Assembly (NCBI RefSeq): GCF_037126465.1
Contig: NC_088206.1
Coordinates: 54,044,841-54,108,840 of the forward strand
DNA: 64,000 nucleotides
Direction of reading: 5' to 3'
From: Ornithodoros turicata
Taxonomy: Eukaryota > Arthropoda > Arachnida > Ixodida > Argasidae
Positions within the stretch are counted from its first letter, which is position 1, and every line of letters starts with the position of its first letter. Made by a program: the position numbers and the translations under genes. This document shows positions 1 through 12,345 of the stretch, piece after piece. The notes under the pieces were generated by a model. It worked only from the letters and a program-made list of their open reading frames with translations. It was not told where the DNA came from and made no database searches.

Positions 1-286
1 GTGGTGAAAAGGGGTATAGAAAAGCTGAATAAGAATGAAATAAATAACACCTGTGATCATGTCGGTGATTTATCTAGACCGCCCCTACACCCCCTCCTGA
101 GAATTATCCACATCCTCCTAATTTATTTGCCTAGCACCCCTTGATTACACCCTTGATTACAAAGCGCGCAAGGGTTCGCCACAATACGATTTGCAGACAT
201 GAGTGTCACGTATTAACCTTCATGTGTGCTACTCTCATTGCAGCGAACCCGGGCACCCTTTTGCGTGAGGGAGCCGTTTAAACGAT
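1..286. other. No recognised feature
   Basis: I see no coding or repeat signal that I can name between the window edge and the transposase remnant. Confidence 0.4.
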
Positions 287-1202
287 TTAAGAGTGCATAG
301 TTCTGTAGGGGTATATCCGCGCAAAGGAATGTTGGCTTCGTCGCGGGTAAATAGCACCCATGGTCCCGCTGCAACCGAGACACCTCAGCATAGCAAAATT
401 GGCAGGTGCGCCGTCACATGTCAACGAGACAACTCTGATACCAGTATCATGAGCGTGGACAAGACTCTGTGAAACCAGATTTGCTCGTTGTTCTCCCCCA
501 AGACCATCAACCAAGAAGTAGCCCGGAGGAAGCTTCCACCTTCCATTGATGGCCACAGCCATGACTACAAATGCAGCCTTAGCCAGTGGAATGCAATCCC
601 CTTCTTCTCCGGCACCCATATCCACATATCCCTGGAACTTCCGTCCATCCCATTGAAGTTGCTGTCGGATTGCCATCTCATCGACCATCAGGCTGCACCA
701 GCGTAGGAAAGCCAGACTCAGCATTTTGTATTGCTTTCATCTTAACAGCCTTCAGTGCTTCTTTTGAAAATCCTGGGCTGCCATCAGTAGTTTGGTACCA
801 CTTTCCAAGTGTCTTTGGATGAGGCAGACAGGTATCAAACACGCTCCTCACATAGTCATATGCCCGAGGTGAGAAGAAGTGCAACGTTAGTGCAAATGCT
901 CTCAGCTCAGGTGAATACTGTGTTGGTAAAGCTTTCCCAGTCTTCTTTGCTACTTGTCGCTTCAAAAGTTCTTGGTTTGCAGCACCAAGGCTCTCGAGGA
1001 CAGATGCATTCTCTTCAAGCAGTATCTTCTGTCGTGTTAGATCCCTGATTACATTTTTCAGATCAGCATTTCGCTTTTTTAGTCTTCGGTTTGCCTGTTG
1101 GAGCCTCTTGATCTGCTTGTTGCTTTTGATATGTAATGAGGTATACCACTTCACTCTTGCCCTCAGGAATGCTTTTTCTGCCGTATCAGCTGAAGGTATA
1201 AC
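287..1202 (-). pseudogene. P-element/THAP9-like transposase remnant
   Basis: The minus strand encodes the middle of a P-element-family transposase in two overlapping frames. The first (about 1202-678) begins after a plausible splice acceptor (TTCTAG at about 1208-1203). It has a Lys/Arg/Leu-rich coiled coil followed by the conserved block around YSPELRAFALTLHFFSPRAY. The second (724-287) contains SLMVDEMAIRQQ and later TCDGAPANFAM, which match the DDE-like catalytic core of P-element/THAP9 transposases. The frame changes near position 700, inside the conserved block, so the gene is frameshifted. The C-terminal third of the family is missing after 287. A THAP-domain exon on the same strand at 4792-5060 could be the 5' part of the same gene. 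The family assignment is by recognition of motifs, not by a search. Confidence 0.75.
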
Positions 1203-2815
1203 CTAGAACAGATTCATTTACTAGGTTTACTAGGTTTACTATGGTGTTCCCTTCTTTCTGTTCTTCCTAGTATAATTCCCATGCCAGTTTTGTGCAAGTT
1301 GTCTATAAAACCTTATTTGGTTTCCCACTCTTCAATGCCCGTTATCAGCATCACGTGATGCGGATATGTTTCAGCAGTATAGAAGTTAGTCACGGGAAGG
1401 AACATGGTGCGTTGTTGAACTGCTGTTATCATAATTGATCATTAACATCATCCACTGATGCGCTCCACATACCATATGCACTTTATTTTGTATTTTGCAT
1501 GGGGGCATCTTCATACTCATGATTGGTGTATTCAGGAAAAGAATCACGCCATGCTTTGTGTTGAAAGGTCATCATTTTATTGATTCAATCATGTATTGTA
1601 CAATGCAGAATTAGTAAGTGTTACTGAAATCAGTACTGAATCATCTTCAAATTAAATCTTCTCAATAACAAGTGGAACATGCGTGCTCTCAAACAAGTGT
1701 TAGGGAAAATCAAACACATAGCAATTAATGCACATTTATTTTTATTTATTTATTCATACTGTTGGTCCTCGTCATGTGGACCGTTACAGGAGTTGGCCAC
1801 GGCATCTACAAATGGCAAGTGTTAGGCAGACAAACAACCGTAGGTGGGAGGCTGTTCCAGTCCTCTATAGTGCGCGGGTAAAAAGAAAACTAAAAAATGT
1901 CAGTGTTAGCGGAGAACGGCACTAAGGCGTGCATGTGTTTATGCCTAGACTTTAAATCACCACGTACCAGGTACGAACAACTACGATGAAAGTGATACAA
2001 TTGAAACAAGTGCCGAAGCCGAAGGATACGAAAATGCTCCTCAATTGGAACCAAGTTAACCCTATGACACAAACCAGTAGCAGATGTAGTCGCACGGAAA
2101 TCTTTACAAATGAAGCGACACATGCTTTGCCATCTAGGACAATTAGTATAATAATCATGCTCGTCCTGATGGACTCCAGCATGCTAGACTACTGAGTCGG
2201 TTTTGCAGGTGCATACCCATAGCGGACCTCACCTTATCCAAGACTCGTGATGATTGTGCGCTCGTAGAAGGCGCAAACAGGGAAGTGCTGCTGGACATTG
2301 CCTCAGCCTACATCATCGAAAAAAATTCCAAGCGCATATTTAGTATCAGTCATCGTGTAACAATATCCATTTATGAGGGTAACAACACCATAAACAAGGA
2401 GCAACCCTCAGTATACAAACCTGTCAGATTTCGCTGCAGGAAGGTCTGGTTGGGCACTCAGTAGAAGATGAACCACCACTGTCCTAGGTACACAGCAATT
2501 ACACCACATCAGTATGTATACATCGTAAACCTCATTGGAAAAGAAAAAACCTAAAACATCAAACGGAAACTTGAATAATAATAAATTTGAATAAATAAAG
2601 AGACAGCACTTTGCCTTACAGCTGCAAAGCAGCTATGAACGTTTCCGGACATTAAAATAAAATCTCATTAAATCCTCATTAAATTTAATAACAAATTTCA
2701 GCGTGAATACCTCTTCTGGCTCGTCCACATCCATACTGACAAGACGGTCCCACAGCAGCCGAGAGACGTCCTATAATTTCATACACGTTAGACACAAGGT
2801 ACATTGGGTTCCATC
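1203..2815. other. Non-coding, probable intron or repeat DNA
   Basis: No convincing coding sequence. This would be intron if the THAP exon and the transposase exon belong to one minus-strand gene. Positions 1728-1925 look like the antisense 3' end of a non-LTR element (see separate entry). Confidence 0.35.
1728..1925 (-). repeat. Probable antisense LINE 3' end
   Basis: A short (TTTA)n run is followed by GC-richer sequence. This is the layout expected of the reverse complement of a CR1/L2-like LINE tail, and it resembles the (TTTA)n start at 14932. There is no intact reading frame. The call rests on layout only. Confidence 0.3.
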
Positions 2816-2990
2816 CAGTGTTGTACCCGCTACCCGAAAAAAGTAGCGCAATACCGATACGCGCTACCTGAGCAAAAAGTAACGAAATCCCGATATCGTT
2901 ACACGTACCTAAAAGTAGCGGAATACCGCTACCGTTACCCGTAAAAAGTAACGGGATACTTCATGCGCTACTTTTTAGGAAAGAAACAAA
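2816..2990. repeat. Degenerate GTAACG/TACCCG repeat block
   Basis: The motif TACC(C/G)...AAAAGTA(A/G)CG recurs about five times, in partly inverted arrangement. It resembles the subterminal repeats of the hAT-like elements at 6353 and 27331 but has no recognisable ends here. Confidence 0.4.
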
Positions 2991-3147
2991 CAGTATCGTT
3001 GATGACGTACTTCAAACGTCTTAAAATAATAAATTATAAAATAAAACAATAGCTCAAAATAATAAATGATAATAAAATAAAATAATATCCCAAAATAATA
3101 AAGCGATGTCCAATGGAGGTGACACTTAGGTCGCCTGGAGGGGTCTA

Positions 3148-3262
3148 GGACTTTTCGGTACAGGACATTTCGGTACAGGACCTTTCGGTACTGACATTTC
3201 GGCACACGGACCCTTCGGTACGCGGACCTTTCGGTACACGGACATTTCGGTACACGACCACA
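3148..3262. repeat. Short tandem repeat, unit about 14-20 bp (TTTCGGTAC)
   Basis: About seven or eight imperfect tandem copies of a unit containing (A/C)TTTCGGTAC(A/G). It is a minisatellite with no coding meaning. Confidence 0.7.
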
Positions 3263-4785
3263 CCTCTGGAAGGTGGTCTCCGGCTTCTTAGTCATAAAAC
3301 GATGACTTTCTTCTTTTTTTTTTTCGAGTACCTAAAATTGCGAGTACCTAGATTATGCATTAATCATGCAATGCGTTGAACCTGCTTTTGTCCAATTGAA
3401 AGCGACTGTGCTCAAAGTGTCATCACGTGTTCTAGTCCGGTGCTCCGAAAAGTATGATCTTCGCCTATTTTTTCCGAAGGGATAGCTCATGAATATAACT
3501 GTCGATTATCATGAATTTGAGCGAATTTGGCACGGTCTTCATGTTGGTGGGGTCAAAAAGTGACATTTACTTGGCAAATTTCCGAGCCAGTTCGCAAATA
3601 TTCACATAATTAAACATACGATACGTTACATCTACATCAGGAGGTGGCACAAACCTAATAAGAACAAATGCCATAGACTGCATGGTTCCAGGTGGTGTAG
3701 GTTTTTTGTTATAATTCAGTGACGTTTTGTGGAACACCCTGTATAAATCATACAGATTCGAGCAGAAATGAATGCAGTCGCGAATGAAGGCTGATCACCC
3801 TTCAGCTATGAAACTACAATCTCCAGACATTACTTTTTCTACCCTAGATGAAAAAAAGTTGCTCTGATGCCTGCAGGCATTTTACCTGATATATAGGATG
3901 CTGATATGGGAAGGAGACCCACTGTATTGCTACTCTCCTGCAGGACATATATAGCGAAAAGAATATTAAGGATCTTGCACAACCTAAGTTGCTGCTCATA
4001 GGATAATAGAGAGCACTAGTGTTGTCTAGTGAAGCATTGCTTGCAGTGTTCACTCAAGAGTCGTGAAGACGTGAAAGGGACCTTAGCACTGCCACATCCG
4101 CGGTGGCGAGAGATTCCCAAAGGTGTCCACAGGTACCCCGAAATTTGTAAATTTTCTTAAAACTCACAAGAGGACAAGGCCTGTTGTGGTGAAGCAAAAT
4201 TGAATGACTTCTGTCTTTCTGTCCTGTTCCTGTGTCTGAAAAAGTGCCGATGATGATGGGAGAGCTGCCTGAAAAGTGAAATTGCGTGCGACTGAAGCAT
4301 GCCATCCACTAGCACCATCCTGTAGCTCAAAAAATATTTGAGTGTACAGTCGGGACTTGACAGCAAATATATACAGCCAACAATTTCTTTGTGTATCATA
4401 CCGGCTGTAGTGAAAACTCTTCCTCCACAGGGGCCGTGCTAGTGGATTCCTGGAAATTACATTGAGCACATTGTCACGACATTGCTGTCAAAATTATTCC
4501 AGCAAAAAGCAGTTTAATTGCTCCACCTAACTCAATCTGCACAGTAAGAAATATAATGTACGTGTTGAACATTTGGATAGCCACATCAGCCTCACAAGAA
4601 GGGCCCCATCAGCACCTTTGTTGTTTGGATTTCTAACAAACTACAACCTTGAGCACAATAGTCCCTTTTGCCTGACACAATGACCAGATTAGACTGCCCG
4701 CTATGTTTATACACGCACGTCCTCTCCCTGGTAGACACACGCGCGGGGTTTAATGTGTGTTGAGCCCTCCGGAAAGTATTTGTCG
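3263..4785. other. No recognised gene
   Basis: AT-rich non-coding sequence. The motif ACACCCTGTATA near 3735 resembles the terminus of a dispersed arthropod repeat also seen at about 9010 and (reversed) at 37236. Several short open frames on both strands have no recognisable domain. Confidence 0.35.
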
Positions 4786-4791
4786 TCTTAC

Positions 4792-5060
4792 CGGACCCTG
4801 TAAGAAGACAGTTGGAACTGCGCCTGGACGAAGACGAACAAAAGATGTTGACGTTCGGTCGAGGTCCTCGGGACGAAAGAGCTTCGAGCAAACTCTGGCC
4901 CAGTTCGGCGGAATCCAGTCCACATCTTTTCCGAAGGCCTCAATCCATTTCGCTTGTTGTTCCTGATATTTCGGAAACCTATGTGTACGAGAAACCATCC
5001 AAAAATATTCGTGGCGCATTACTTTCTTTGCTGCGCTACTACTTTCAGTTTGCTCGCAGC
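4792..5060 (-). pseudogene. Degenerate THAP-domain exon
   Basis: The minus strand encodes a THAP-type zinc-finger segment with RTHRFPK, then WIPPNWARVCSKLF, then FVRLRPGAVPTVF, the familiar order of THAP conserved residues. A plausible splice donor (GTAAGA) follows at 4791-4786. Two C2CH zinc ligands look lost. The first Cys position reads Arg (in RVVGC), and the family's CxxH reads CSKL, so His is Leu. With the P-element-like block at 287-1202 on the same strand, it may be exon 1 of a THAP9/P-element gene. A stand-alone THAP relic is the alternative. Confidence 0.65.
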
Positions 5061-5079
5061 CAACGACACGATTGAAAAT

Positions 5080-5585
5080 TATACTTACGCATGAAACGGA
5101 ACTCCGGGATCCTTATTCAGAGAACGAGATCTGCAGCGCTGCACAAGGCAGCTGGGCATCCCGAAACGTTCGAGAAAGAATTTCTGCCAACTACAAACGC
5201 GAAACTCCACGCAATTACAAGCGCCTGCAATAAATAACAATAATAACAATAAATAACAACTCCGCTCACCAAACTGGAGCGCAGGGCAATACGCGAGAGG
5301 GAAGGGTGAGGGAAGGTTGTTTGCCCCATAAAAAATGGCGTCGCCGAAACTTCCGGGCTGCTCTGAGAGTGACGTCATGCTCACTCCTTAGCTTTCTTTC
5401 CTCCATGAGTTGTAGTGAATGTTACAGTGGGATTGCCACATATGTTGACTGTTTCAAACAATGTGTATCATCTGCGGGAAGTTGTTGGATGTAACGACGT
5501 ATTGAATTGGGCATTTCACGCGCTTCAACGTCCAATCTTGCGGTGCTGCTTCGGCATTTGTACAACACGGGTACGTACCATTTTC
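5080..5585. other. No recognised gene
   Basis: No domain or repeat family that I can name. Small open frames here are unsupported. Confidence 0.3.
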
Positions 5586-5589
5586 TGCA

Positions 5590-5795
5590 TTTTCAGTCAA
5601 TATGGGGTGTACAAGGGCAATATGGGGCCCATATTGCCAGGATGTTTCCCATATTGGCTCAAACTGGGCAATATGGGTCCCATATTGCCCAGTTTGAGCA
5701 AATATGGGGGAAATCCTGGCAAACGGGCCCCATCTTTGATCTGTATCGCCAATGACCAGCCAATATGGGTCCAATATTGTGTACTACTTGGGACA
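5590..5795. repeat. Palindromic CAATATGG-rich repeat
   Basis: (C)CAATATGG and its complement recur about ten times, with a long imperfect palindrome around 5640-5700. The right edge (CCAATATTGTGTACTACTTGGG, near 5772-5793, here split by family variation) resembles the right terminus of the element that hosts the Polinton at 44.2 kb, so both are likely members of one MITE family. Confidence 0.55.
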
Positions 5796-6352
5796 GTACA
5801 AAGTACTAGGCAAAGTACTTTAGGTACTTAGGATGTGCCCTGCCAATTTAATTTGAAGCACTTTGCATTTTACTGTTTTGCAGCTATGTCTTGCTATTTT
5901 AGCAAAACGTTAAAGCCAGCATTCTTGGCAAGTGCTGTCATATTGGAATGAAAATGCGACTTAGTTGGAACACATATGCCGTTTTCGTTATGCATTACCA
6001 GGAAAGTTCAACGCTGGATAGCCTCTTACACATATAATGCCTTGATACGCAACCCATGCAAAAATCTGGAGTGGGACCAGTTCAAAGTGGATTATCGGAC
6101 AGGAAACACTTTGAATGTCTGACTATTTAGTGAATGGCACCAGTTGAAAATGGAACCAGTTTCATGATAGTTCCACCTGAAGTGGAACCAGTGGAACTGA
6201 TCCGCTGGTCCCCTCTGCTAAATGGTCCCGGATCCGACCACTGAGCAGCTGGGATTACTGAATGTATGGCCGAAAATAATGCGTAGAAATGCACATAGTG
6301 TTCAAGTAAATATTGTTTATTCTACTAAAAGCATACACTGAGCAGTAACAAA

Positions 6353-7279
6353 CAGAGTTCGAGGTAACTCGTTACAAGTAACTCGTTACTGTAACTAAGT
6401 TCCTTTTTTTGGTAACTTGTAACTTAACTCGGTACTTTTACACCGTGGTAACTTTCAGAGGAACTCGTTCCTTTTTCAGGTAACTCTGCCAAAGTAACTT
6501 CAGTTAAGTTCCAAGTTACTTTTCACTCGCTTTTCACTCACATCCACACATTTTCTTGCTTTCTCTTTGGTTCCTTCATGGCATTTTTTACCATAAAACG
6601 TGATATTCAATCAATTACAGTATTTTATTCAGGAAGTAAGAACCGCTGCCATTGAAATGAAGCTGAACCATTGTGCGCCCAGAGGGAGTAAGATGCAAAG
6701 CGTTCGAATAGACCTCTACCAGAGAAACGTCATCATGACGTTGGCTGACAGGCTCAAAGCGACACGAATCGGAAGAAGAGGGCTGGGTTCCACGAACGGG
6801 CACTTGTTCGCTGCCTCCCATTGAAAGAAAAGCAGGACCGAGGGCCACGTTCCTTTAAGAGACCATATCGTAATCCCCTCAAGACCGTGGCTTTCGGGTG
6901 CGGCCTTGTTTACCTCTAGCTTCGAGCGTAGTTCAATTCTACCAAATTTGTGGCGCTGTCGAACACTATGACGTCATTTGTTTACAATCAGGGAGTGGTC
7001 TATTGTTGGACATAAACAAAAACGATCTAAGCGTGTTGCACTCCTCCGCAGGCAACTCAAGGTCTAACTCAACTGCTCACGCGCGCTTCACCTTCGTAAT
7101 GCTATTTTGTGTCCCAACTCCCAAGTAACTTGGAAGTAACTCGTTCTTTTCTTTAAGTAACTCAGTAACTGCGAGTTACATTTCAGGCTGAAGAACTTCG
7201 TTATTAACTTAGTTACATTTTTCACACGGTAACTTAACTTGTAACGAGTTCTTTTTGACGGGTAACTTCTCAATCTATG
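6353..7279 (+). mobile_element. Non-autonomous hAT-type element, copy A
   Basis: A 927-bp element bounded by a perfect 8-bp target duplication, GTAACAAA (6345-6352 and 7280-7287). The ends are CAGAGTTCGAGG and, read inward from the right, CATAGATTGAG. Both subterminal regions are packed with AACTCGTTAC-type repeats in both orientations. There is no transposase frame. A second copy in opposite orientation at 27331-28209 shares the ends and the interior. The 8-bp duplication and CA-starting termini fit the hAT superfamily; that assignment is inference. Confidence 0.85.
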
Positions 7280-7317
7280 GTAACAAATAATCAATGCGTC
7301 TCCGTGTACGTAGCAGT

Positions 7318-7475
7318 GTTGGGGGTACTCGTTACTGTGTAACTAAGCTACTTTTTTCTCTAACTTTTAACTTAACTCGTTGCTTTTGACCTGTAACTTC
7401 ATGAGGAACTCGTGTATTTTTTAGGTAATTTTGTCAAAGTAACTAGGAGAAAGTTCGAAGTTCCTTTCGCTCGAT
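7318..7475 (+). repeat. Partial hAT-type terminus
   Basis: The left-end pattern of the 6353 element (GTACTCGTTACTGTGTAACT and following) recurs here without a matching right end. It is a truncated third copy. Confidence 0.5.
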
Positions 7476-7888
7476 TCTAGTCTACAAACATCGCGAGCTA
7501 CGTCCTCCCACCCCTCCTCCTTCCCCTATAGTGACTTGAGACGACGGCAGCGTGCACGGCGGTTCTGACTGCCTCGTTGTTACACAGTGAACGTTACAAA
7601 TTCTGTTTTGGCCGTACATTAGGAGGCTCAGGTGTCGCTCACCTTTGCGACGAGCAGTGTACTTATAATGACAGAGGGGTAGTAGGGTCAAAACTTGGCA
7701 CGGTTGAACGATATGTGCGTAGAGGACAACTCATAGAACAAACTCTAGAACCTATAACGAGATCAAAATCGTCCAATCCCTCCCTAAAAAAGCACATAAA
7801 TATAGACTATTTTCGCCTTATCAGATATTCACATAGTTTTTGTATATCAAAACTGTTTTGAAACGACTTGCATCGCCCATTGTGAGAT

Positions 7889-8146
7889 CAAGATCGAATT
7901 AACTATAGAAAGATCAAGAACTAAAAAGTATACAGATTGTTTTTTTTTGTTTTGTTTTTTTTTTAGACAGATTTTTCATAAGAGGGCTAGAGACATAAGG
8001 CTAGAGACATGCTGTTTTCAAGATCGAATTAACTATAGAAAGGTCAAGAACTAAAAAGTATACAGACTGTTTTTTTTTTTTTTTCTTTTGAGACAGATTT
8101 TTCATAAGAGGGCTAGAGACATAAGGCTAGAGACATGCTGTTTTCA
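7889..8146. repeat. Direct tandem duplication, about 130 bp unit
   Basis: Two adjacent copies (about 7889-8018 and 8020-8146), each running from AGATCGAATTAACTATAGAA through a poly-T run to GGCTAGAGACATGCTGTTTTC. They differ by a few bases and by the length of the T run. Each copy also holds a nested duplication of GGCTAGAGACAT. Confidence 0.85.
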
Positions 8147-8238
8147 CTTCTATCGTCTCTGGGCCGGCGGACGTTCTTGGGCATATGTTGTTCAATCGTC
8201 AAATGACTCATTACCTAAAAAGCGTTAATTGACTTTTT

Positions 8239-8460
8239 AAGTCTAAAAGCTGCGAAGTTGTCCCAATGAGAACATCTGTTCCTTTCGGTGACCTGATATC
8301 GTAGCCGTTTTCACACTCTTAAAAATGAACTTCACCGCATAGCGCGCTCCTATCCAACCATTATCTCGAATGATATCGTTATCTGTTCTGATTTGTTGAA
8401 AACGGGAGGCGTACGCCTTTTTGTGACACTTATGCTGTTCATAATCGCAAAGATGCGGGC
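8239..8460. repeat. Half foldback MITE inside another repeat
   Basis: Positions 8239-8312 match the outer arm of the foldback element at 37.3 kb (GAAGTTGTCCCAATGAGAAC). The left half of a TTCACCGCATAGC-type MITE (arm, then GGCGTACGCC centre) follows from about 8313. No right arm is present. Confidence 0.6.
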
Positions 8461-9615
8461 ATGTTCCTGCCCCCATGAAGCTATAACAGTTTATCGCCGG
8501 ACCGGCGTGGAGCACAAGACGCGCCGATAACAAGGCGGGTGACATTCCACCATACGTTGATAAGCGGCAAACAAAAATGATTCCGCCTCTTTTTTCCCGA
8601 CCTGTTTTTTTTTTTTTTTTCGGCCTTCTATCTTTCATGGGGGCAGGAGCAAGTCCTCCTCTCCACGAATCGTTGCGTCTGATTTCGTGCGCCGTTGAAT
8701 ACCCGAAACTTTGAAGCCTCAATTTCGGGAATTTTTTTGGGCAGTTCCATTTGCAATATCGAGCGGATTTCTTGGTGGATCTGACTAAGTTCGCTACGGG
8801 CTCTCAAATTCTGTAAAAAAAAAAAAAAACGTTAGGTTGACTTGGGAAATTTTGGAGTTCAATTAAAGAACTTCAATTTATTTTAATTAAAATCAAATGA
8901 AAATATTTTTGCAAGATGGCAAATTCAGTTGCCACACAAGTGCCGTTTACCCCGTATTTTTCCGTCGCCCCGTTTTTTTTTTATAAAGTCCGAATGACAC
9001 GTTTTTTGAAACACCCTGTATGGTACGACTAAATACATTCCTGTCAGTTGGAGATTTATTCCATGTGCCACTGTTGTATGCTGCGTATGACCAATAAAGA
9101 AAAGAAAACGCTTATTTGGCCATGTGTTTTGCGGTTTCCCATAGATCGCGAGCAGATGAACTCTACCAGTTTACTTTCGTATCTATGTTGTTGTGCTTGT
9201 GGAGATGTTGCCCTCTTGGTATCAGTAAGATATGGCAATCGCAATGTTACACAACTGTGCATTCACCGGTCCGCTCTTTCGCCTCGGAGATGCCAGTGTC
9301 AATGCGGTTCAGAGCCCATAGTGTTGACCACAACACGGAGAAGTTATGATGGTCAACGACCTCTTCAAATGAAAACACAGGCCACTGCGCCGCGTCTTCA
9401 TGACTATGCATTTGTAACCAAGAAGAAGCACTATATTTCAATCCGAATGCTTGTTCACACTTCAGCAGCATCACTTACGAGTCTCCGGGACATTCGTGTT
9501 TCGAAATCAAAGCTGGCGGTGCTTCGGCTCCAACTCCATAAAAGGTTTTGCCAAGAAGAGCAGACGTGTCGCCTGTAGAGCGTTCAGTTCATCACATGTC
9601 CTTTCCACGACGTAA

Positions 9616-9993
9616 GATGAACAACGCCGCCTCCTGCTCGTTCGGCTTGCCGGCCCCGCGACGCCGGACAAATCCCAAAAAAGAAAGAAAAGACGGCGCG
9701 GCCACATGACGTCAGCGGCTGGCAGCCGAGAGAGGGGGCATTTCTGCCGCGAGATTTAAAGCTCCCTCGCGCGCTCCCTGAGCCCTGCGATACATATTCG
9801 CACAAAAAGTTTTAGCGTAGCGCGCAATCCTGGCGCGCGACGAAGCTTTGAATCTCGCGGCAGAAATGCCCCCTCACTCGGCTGCCAGCCGCTGACGTCA
9901 TGTGGCCGCGCCGTCTTTTTCTTTCTTTTTTGGCGATTTGTCCGGCGTCGCGGCGCCGGCAAGCCGACCGAGCAGGAAGCGGCGTTGTTCATC
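9616..9993. repeat. Foldback element with about 150-bp arms
   Basis: Positions 9616 to about 9765 are the near-perfect reverse complement of about 9845-9993, with a short unique centre. Arms begin GATGAACAACGCCGCC. There is no coding capacity. Upstream, 8461-9615 holds poly-A/T runs and no recognisable gene. Confidence 0.8.
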
Positions 9994-10214
9994 GGATGCA
10001 GATCGCGACATGTACGACCTTTCTCTTCACCATAGGTTCGGAATCTTTAGACTCTTATCCTGTTTCTCTTCAAGTTCATCCTAAGTTTCAAAAAAGGAAC
10101 ATCTAATTAATAGTAATCAAAGCATCACGGTCAGCACTTACACCTGCTAACATCAGAACAAGCAGTATGTGCAGTCCGTTTGGCGTTTTTTCTTTCGTTT
10201 CTTCGCCGTACGCC

Positions 10215-12345
10215 GTGTACTGCTTGCGACACACTTAACTGATATCTCCAGCCTCCGTAAAAGCGGGTTACCGAACCAAGTTGCTGTGCTACCGTCGCCT
10301 TCGCGTCACTTCCGTTCCCCTAGTGGTGGCGGGGCTGCGCAGCGCCACCAGACGGGAGAGATGGCGATCCGATAACCGCGCGACGTCTGCTAGCTCCAAA
10401 TGCGTCGACGGGGCAGCGCTTTCCTCGCTTATGTTTCAAAAACAGTAAACAGGAACAAAAGAAAACAGGTTACAATTCCCATTCCACTCCGCAATCCGAG
10501 GAAAGCGCTGCCCCGTCGACGCATTTGGAGCTACCCGATCGAAGAATCCGACAAGACTCCAACAGAAATTCTAATGGTCCATTAGAATATTTGAACGACC
10601 ATCAAAACAGCTTTTCGGCCCATTAACAACTCCTAGAGGTCCAACAGGACTATTGGTGGTCCGACAAATTCTGTCGCACAGATCGTCAGGTTTGCCGAAT
10701 GGCCCCACAAAAAGACCTGATGGCCGCTGGCGGCCCAACAAAGGTATCCAACTGCCCAGCAGGTGAGCTTAGTGGCCCTACAGGAGAACCCAATGGTCCA
10801 TCAACGAGGCTTTGCGGTCAAACAGGTGATGCCTCATAGTAGACCAGGAGCCCTTAATGGGACATCAGATATATGGCATAGCGTATAATCGCTAAAACAC
10901 TCCATGCAAGATGCCGTAAAGGACGTAACTGCGGAAGATAAAACGGAAACTACGTCCTGTCCTAGTTTTGTCCTTTAGTGTTTGTTTGTATCGAAAGTTC
11001 TATGTGTTATAATAAATCAGCAACGCTGTAGCCGACGTTCCTGCAGTATTCGATATTGCAGCTGCTCGCATTGTCCTGACAGGCCGATAGACCTCCAACC
11101 GTCAAGCTACTAATGTTTTATGCCGTCTGACCCATTGCGACTCAGAATATTCTAATATTGCTTCAGGATTCAGTAAAATATGGTTCCTGACATGTGACCC
11201 CCATAAAACTTCCCTAAAACTGATCAGCGCTCAGAGACTCACACTGCGAACGCCCCATCGTGTAAAGACGATTAAACATCGCGCGACACTCGCAGCCTAT
11301 AAAAGGCCACGTGCCATGCGCCAGTACCATAGGCATCCATAACACGACCGGGAGCTTCACATCTGAATGCCCCCTTCCGTATATCCGCCGGATGTCGCAT
11401 GTCGGCAGTTTAAAAAATTTTCCTGGTCCTGACGGAGTTCTCTGATGGAATGGAGTGTTACGAGAGAGAAAAAACGCGCGATTGCACTGCGAAAGTTCGA
11501 TTCTCGATTGACCTACAGAATGTCTCAACCAAAAGCAGTAAGAAACACAAACGTTGTGTTAGTCTTGGGTTAATACCCCGAACCATTCCTCACTTCAATG
11601 TGGCTTGTGCGAATAAATGAAATAAATTTAGACACCTCACCCCTTCTATTTAACCGCGGCAGCAAACAGGACTCTCGGATTCGCCAAATCACGAACGACA
11701 ACCTTGAAGTATAGTATTTGTGCTATCTGCATCCACTCCCACTTTGATACCAGTACTTCAAAGGAAATGGACACTGGCATCCGAAGTGAGCTTTTGGGCC
11801 TTCAGTTCTGGAGAGCTTTTTCTCTAATTTTCTTTTTTGCTTTCTCTGTTTACTTCTTGAAACGTTTCGTGCACTGCATGTTTTGAAAAGTCTTGGACAC
11901 AAAATCAAAAGAAAGAACTGAAGCAAAGAGAGTTTAAATTGTGTCATGGCAGGTGTCGGAAAAAAGACAAAAAAAAACATTTTAATTTTTTACTGCTATT
12001 TTTACTTTTGTGGAGCTCCCATCAAGCCATTAGACCCTTAGGTCCTAATGGTCCCATCAAACCGCTAAACCTTTAGTCCTATTGGAGATGTTCGAAATTA
12101 CGATAGGGCTATTGGCCTAATGGTTCCATTAGGATTGGCTCTGATGGATTTTTCGATCGGGTAGCAGACGACGCGCGGTTATCGGATCGCCATCTCTCCC
12201 GTTTGGTGGCGCTGTGCAGCCCCGCCGCCACCAGGGGAACGGAAATGACGCGAAGGCGACGGTAGCAGAGCAACTTGGTTCGGTAACCCGCTTTTACGGG
12301 GTCTAGAGATATCAGACAAGTGTGTCGCAAGCAGTACGTATTATC
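10215..12345. repeat. Nested inverted-repeat elements
   Basis: Outer arms of about 175 bp (10215-10393 and about 12163-12345) are inverted copies sharing GGTTACCGAACCAAGTTGCT and GGCGATCCGATAACCGCGCG. Inside, 10396-10430 and 10496-10533 form a smaller palindrome (AAATGCGTCGACGGGGCAGC). From about 10534 to 12163 a 1.6-kb block starts CTACCCGATCGAA and ends with its complement. The block carries degenerate repeats of the type GGTCCAACAG/CCATTAG and looks like an element inserted in the older one. No recognisable gene is present. Confidence 0.65.

Noticed and set aside
3148..3262. CRISPR-like regular repeats
   Set aside because: Imperfect short tandem units without unique spacers, in a eukaryotic context.
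9048..9578. 176-codon plus-strand frame
   Set aside because: Cys-rich start but no consistent motif. It abuts a foldback element and has no homology that I can recognise.
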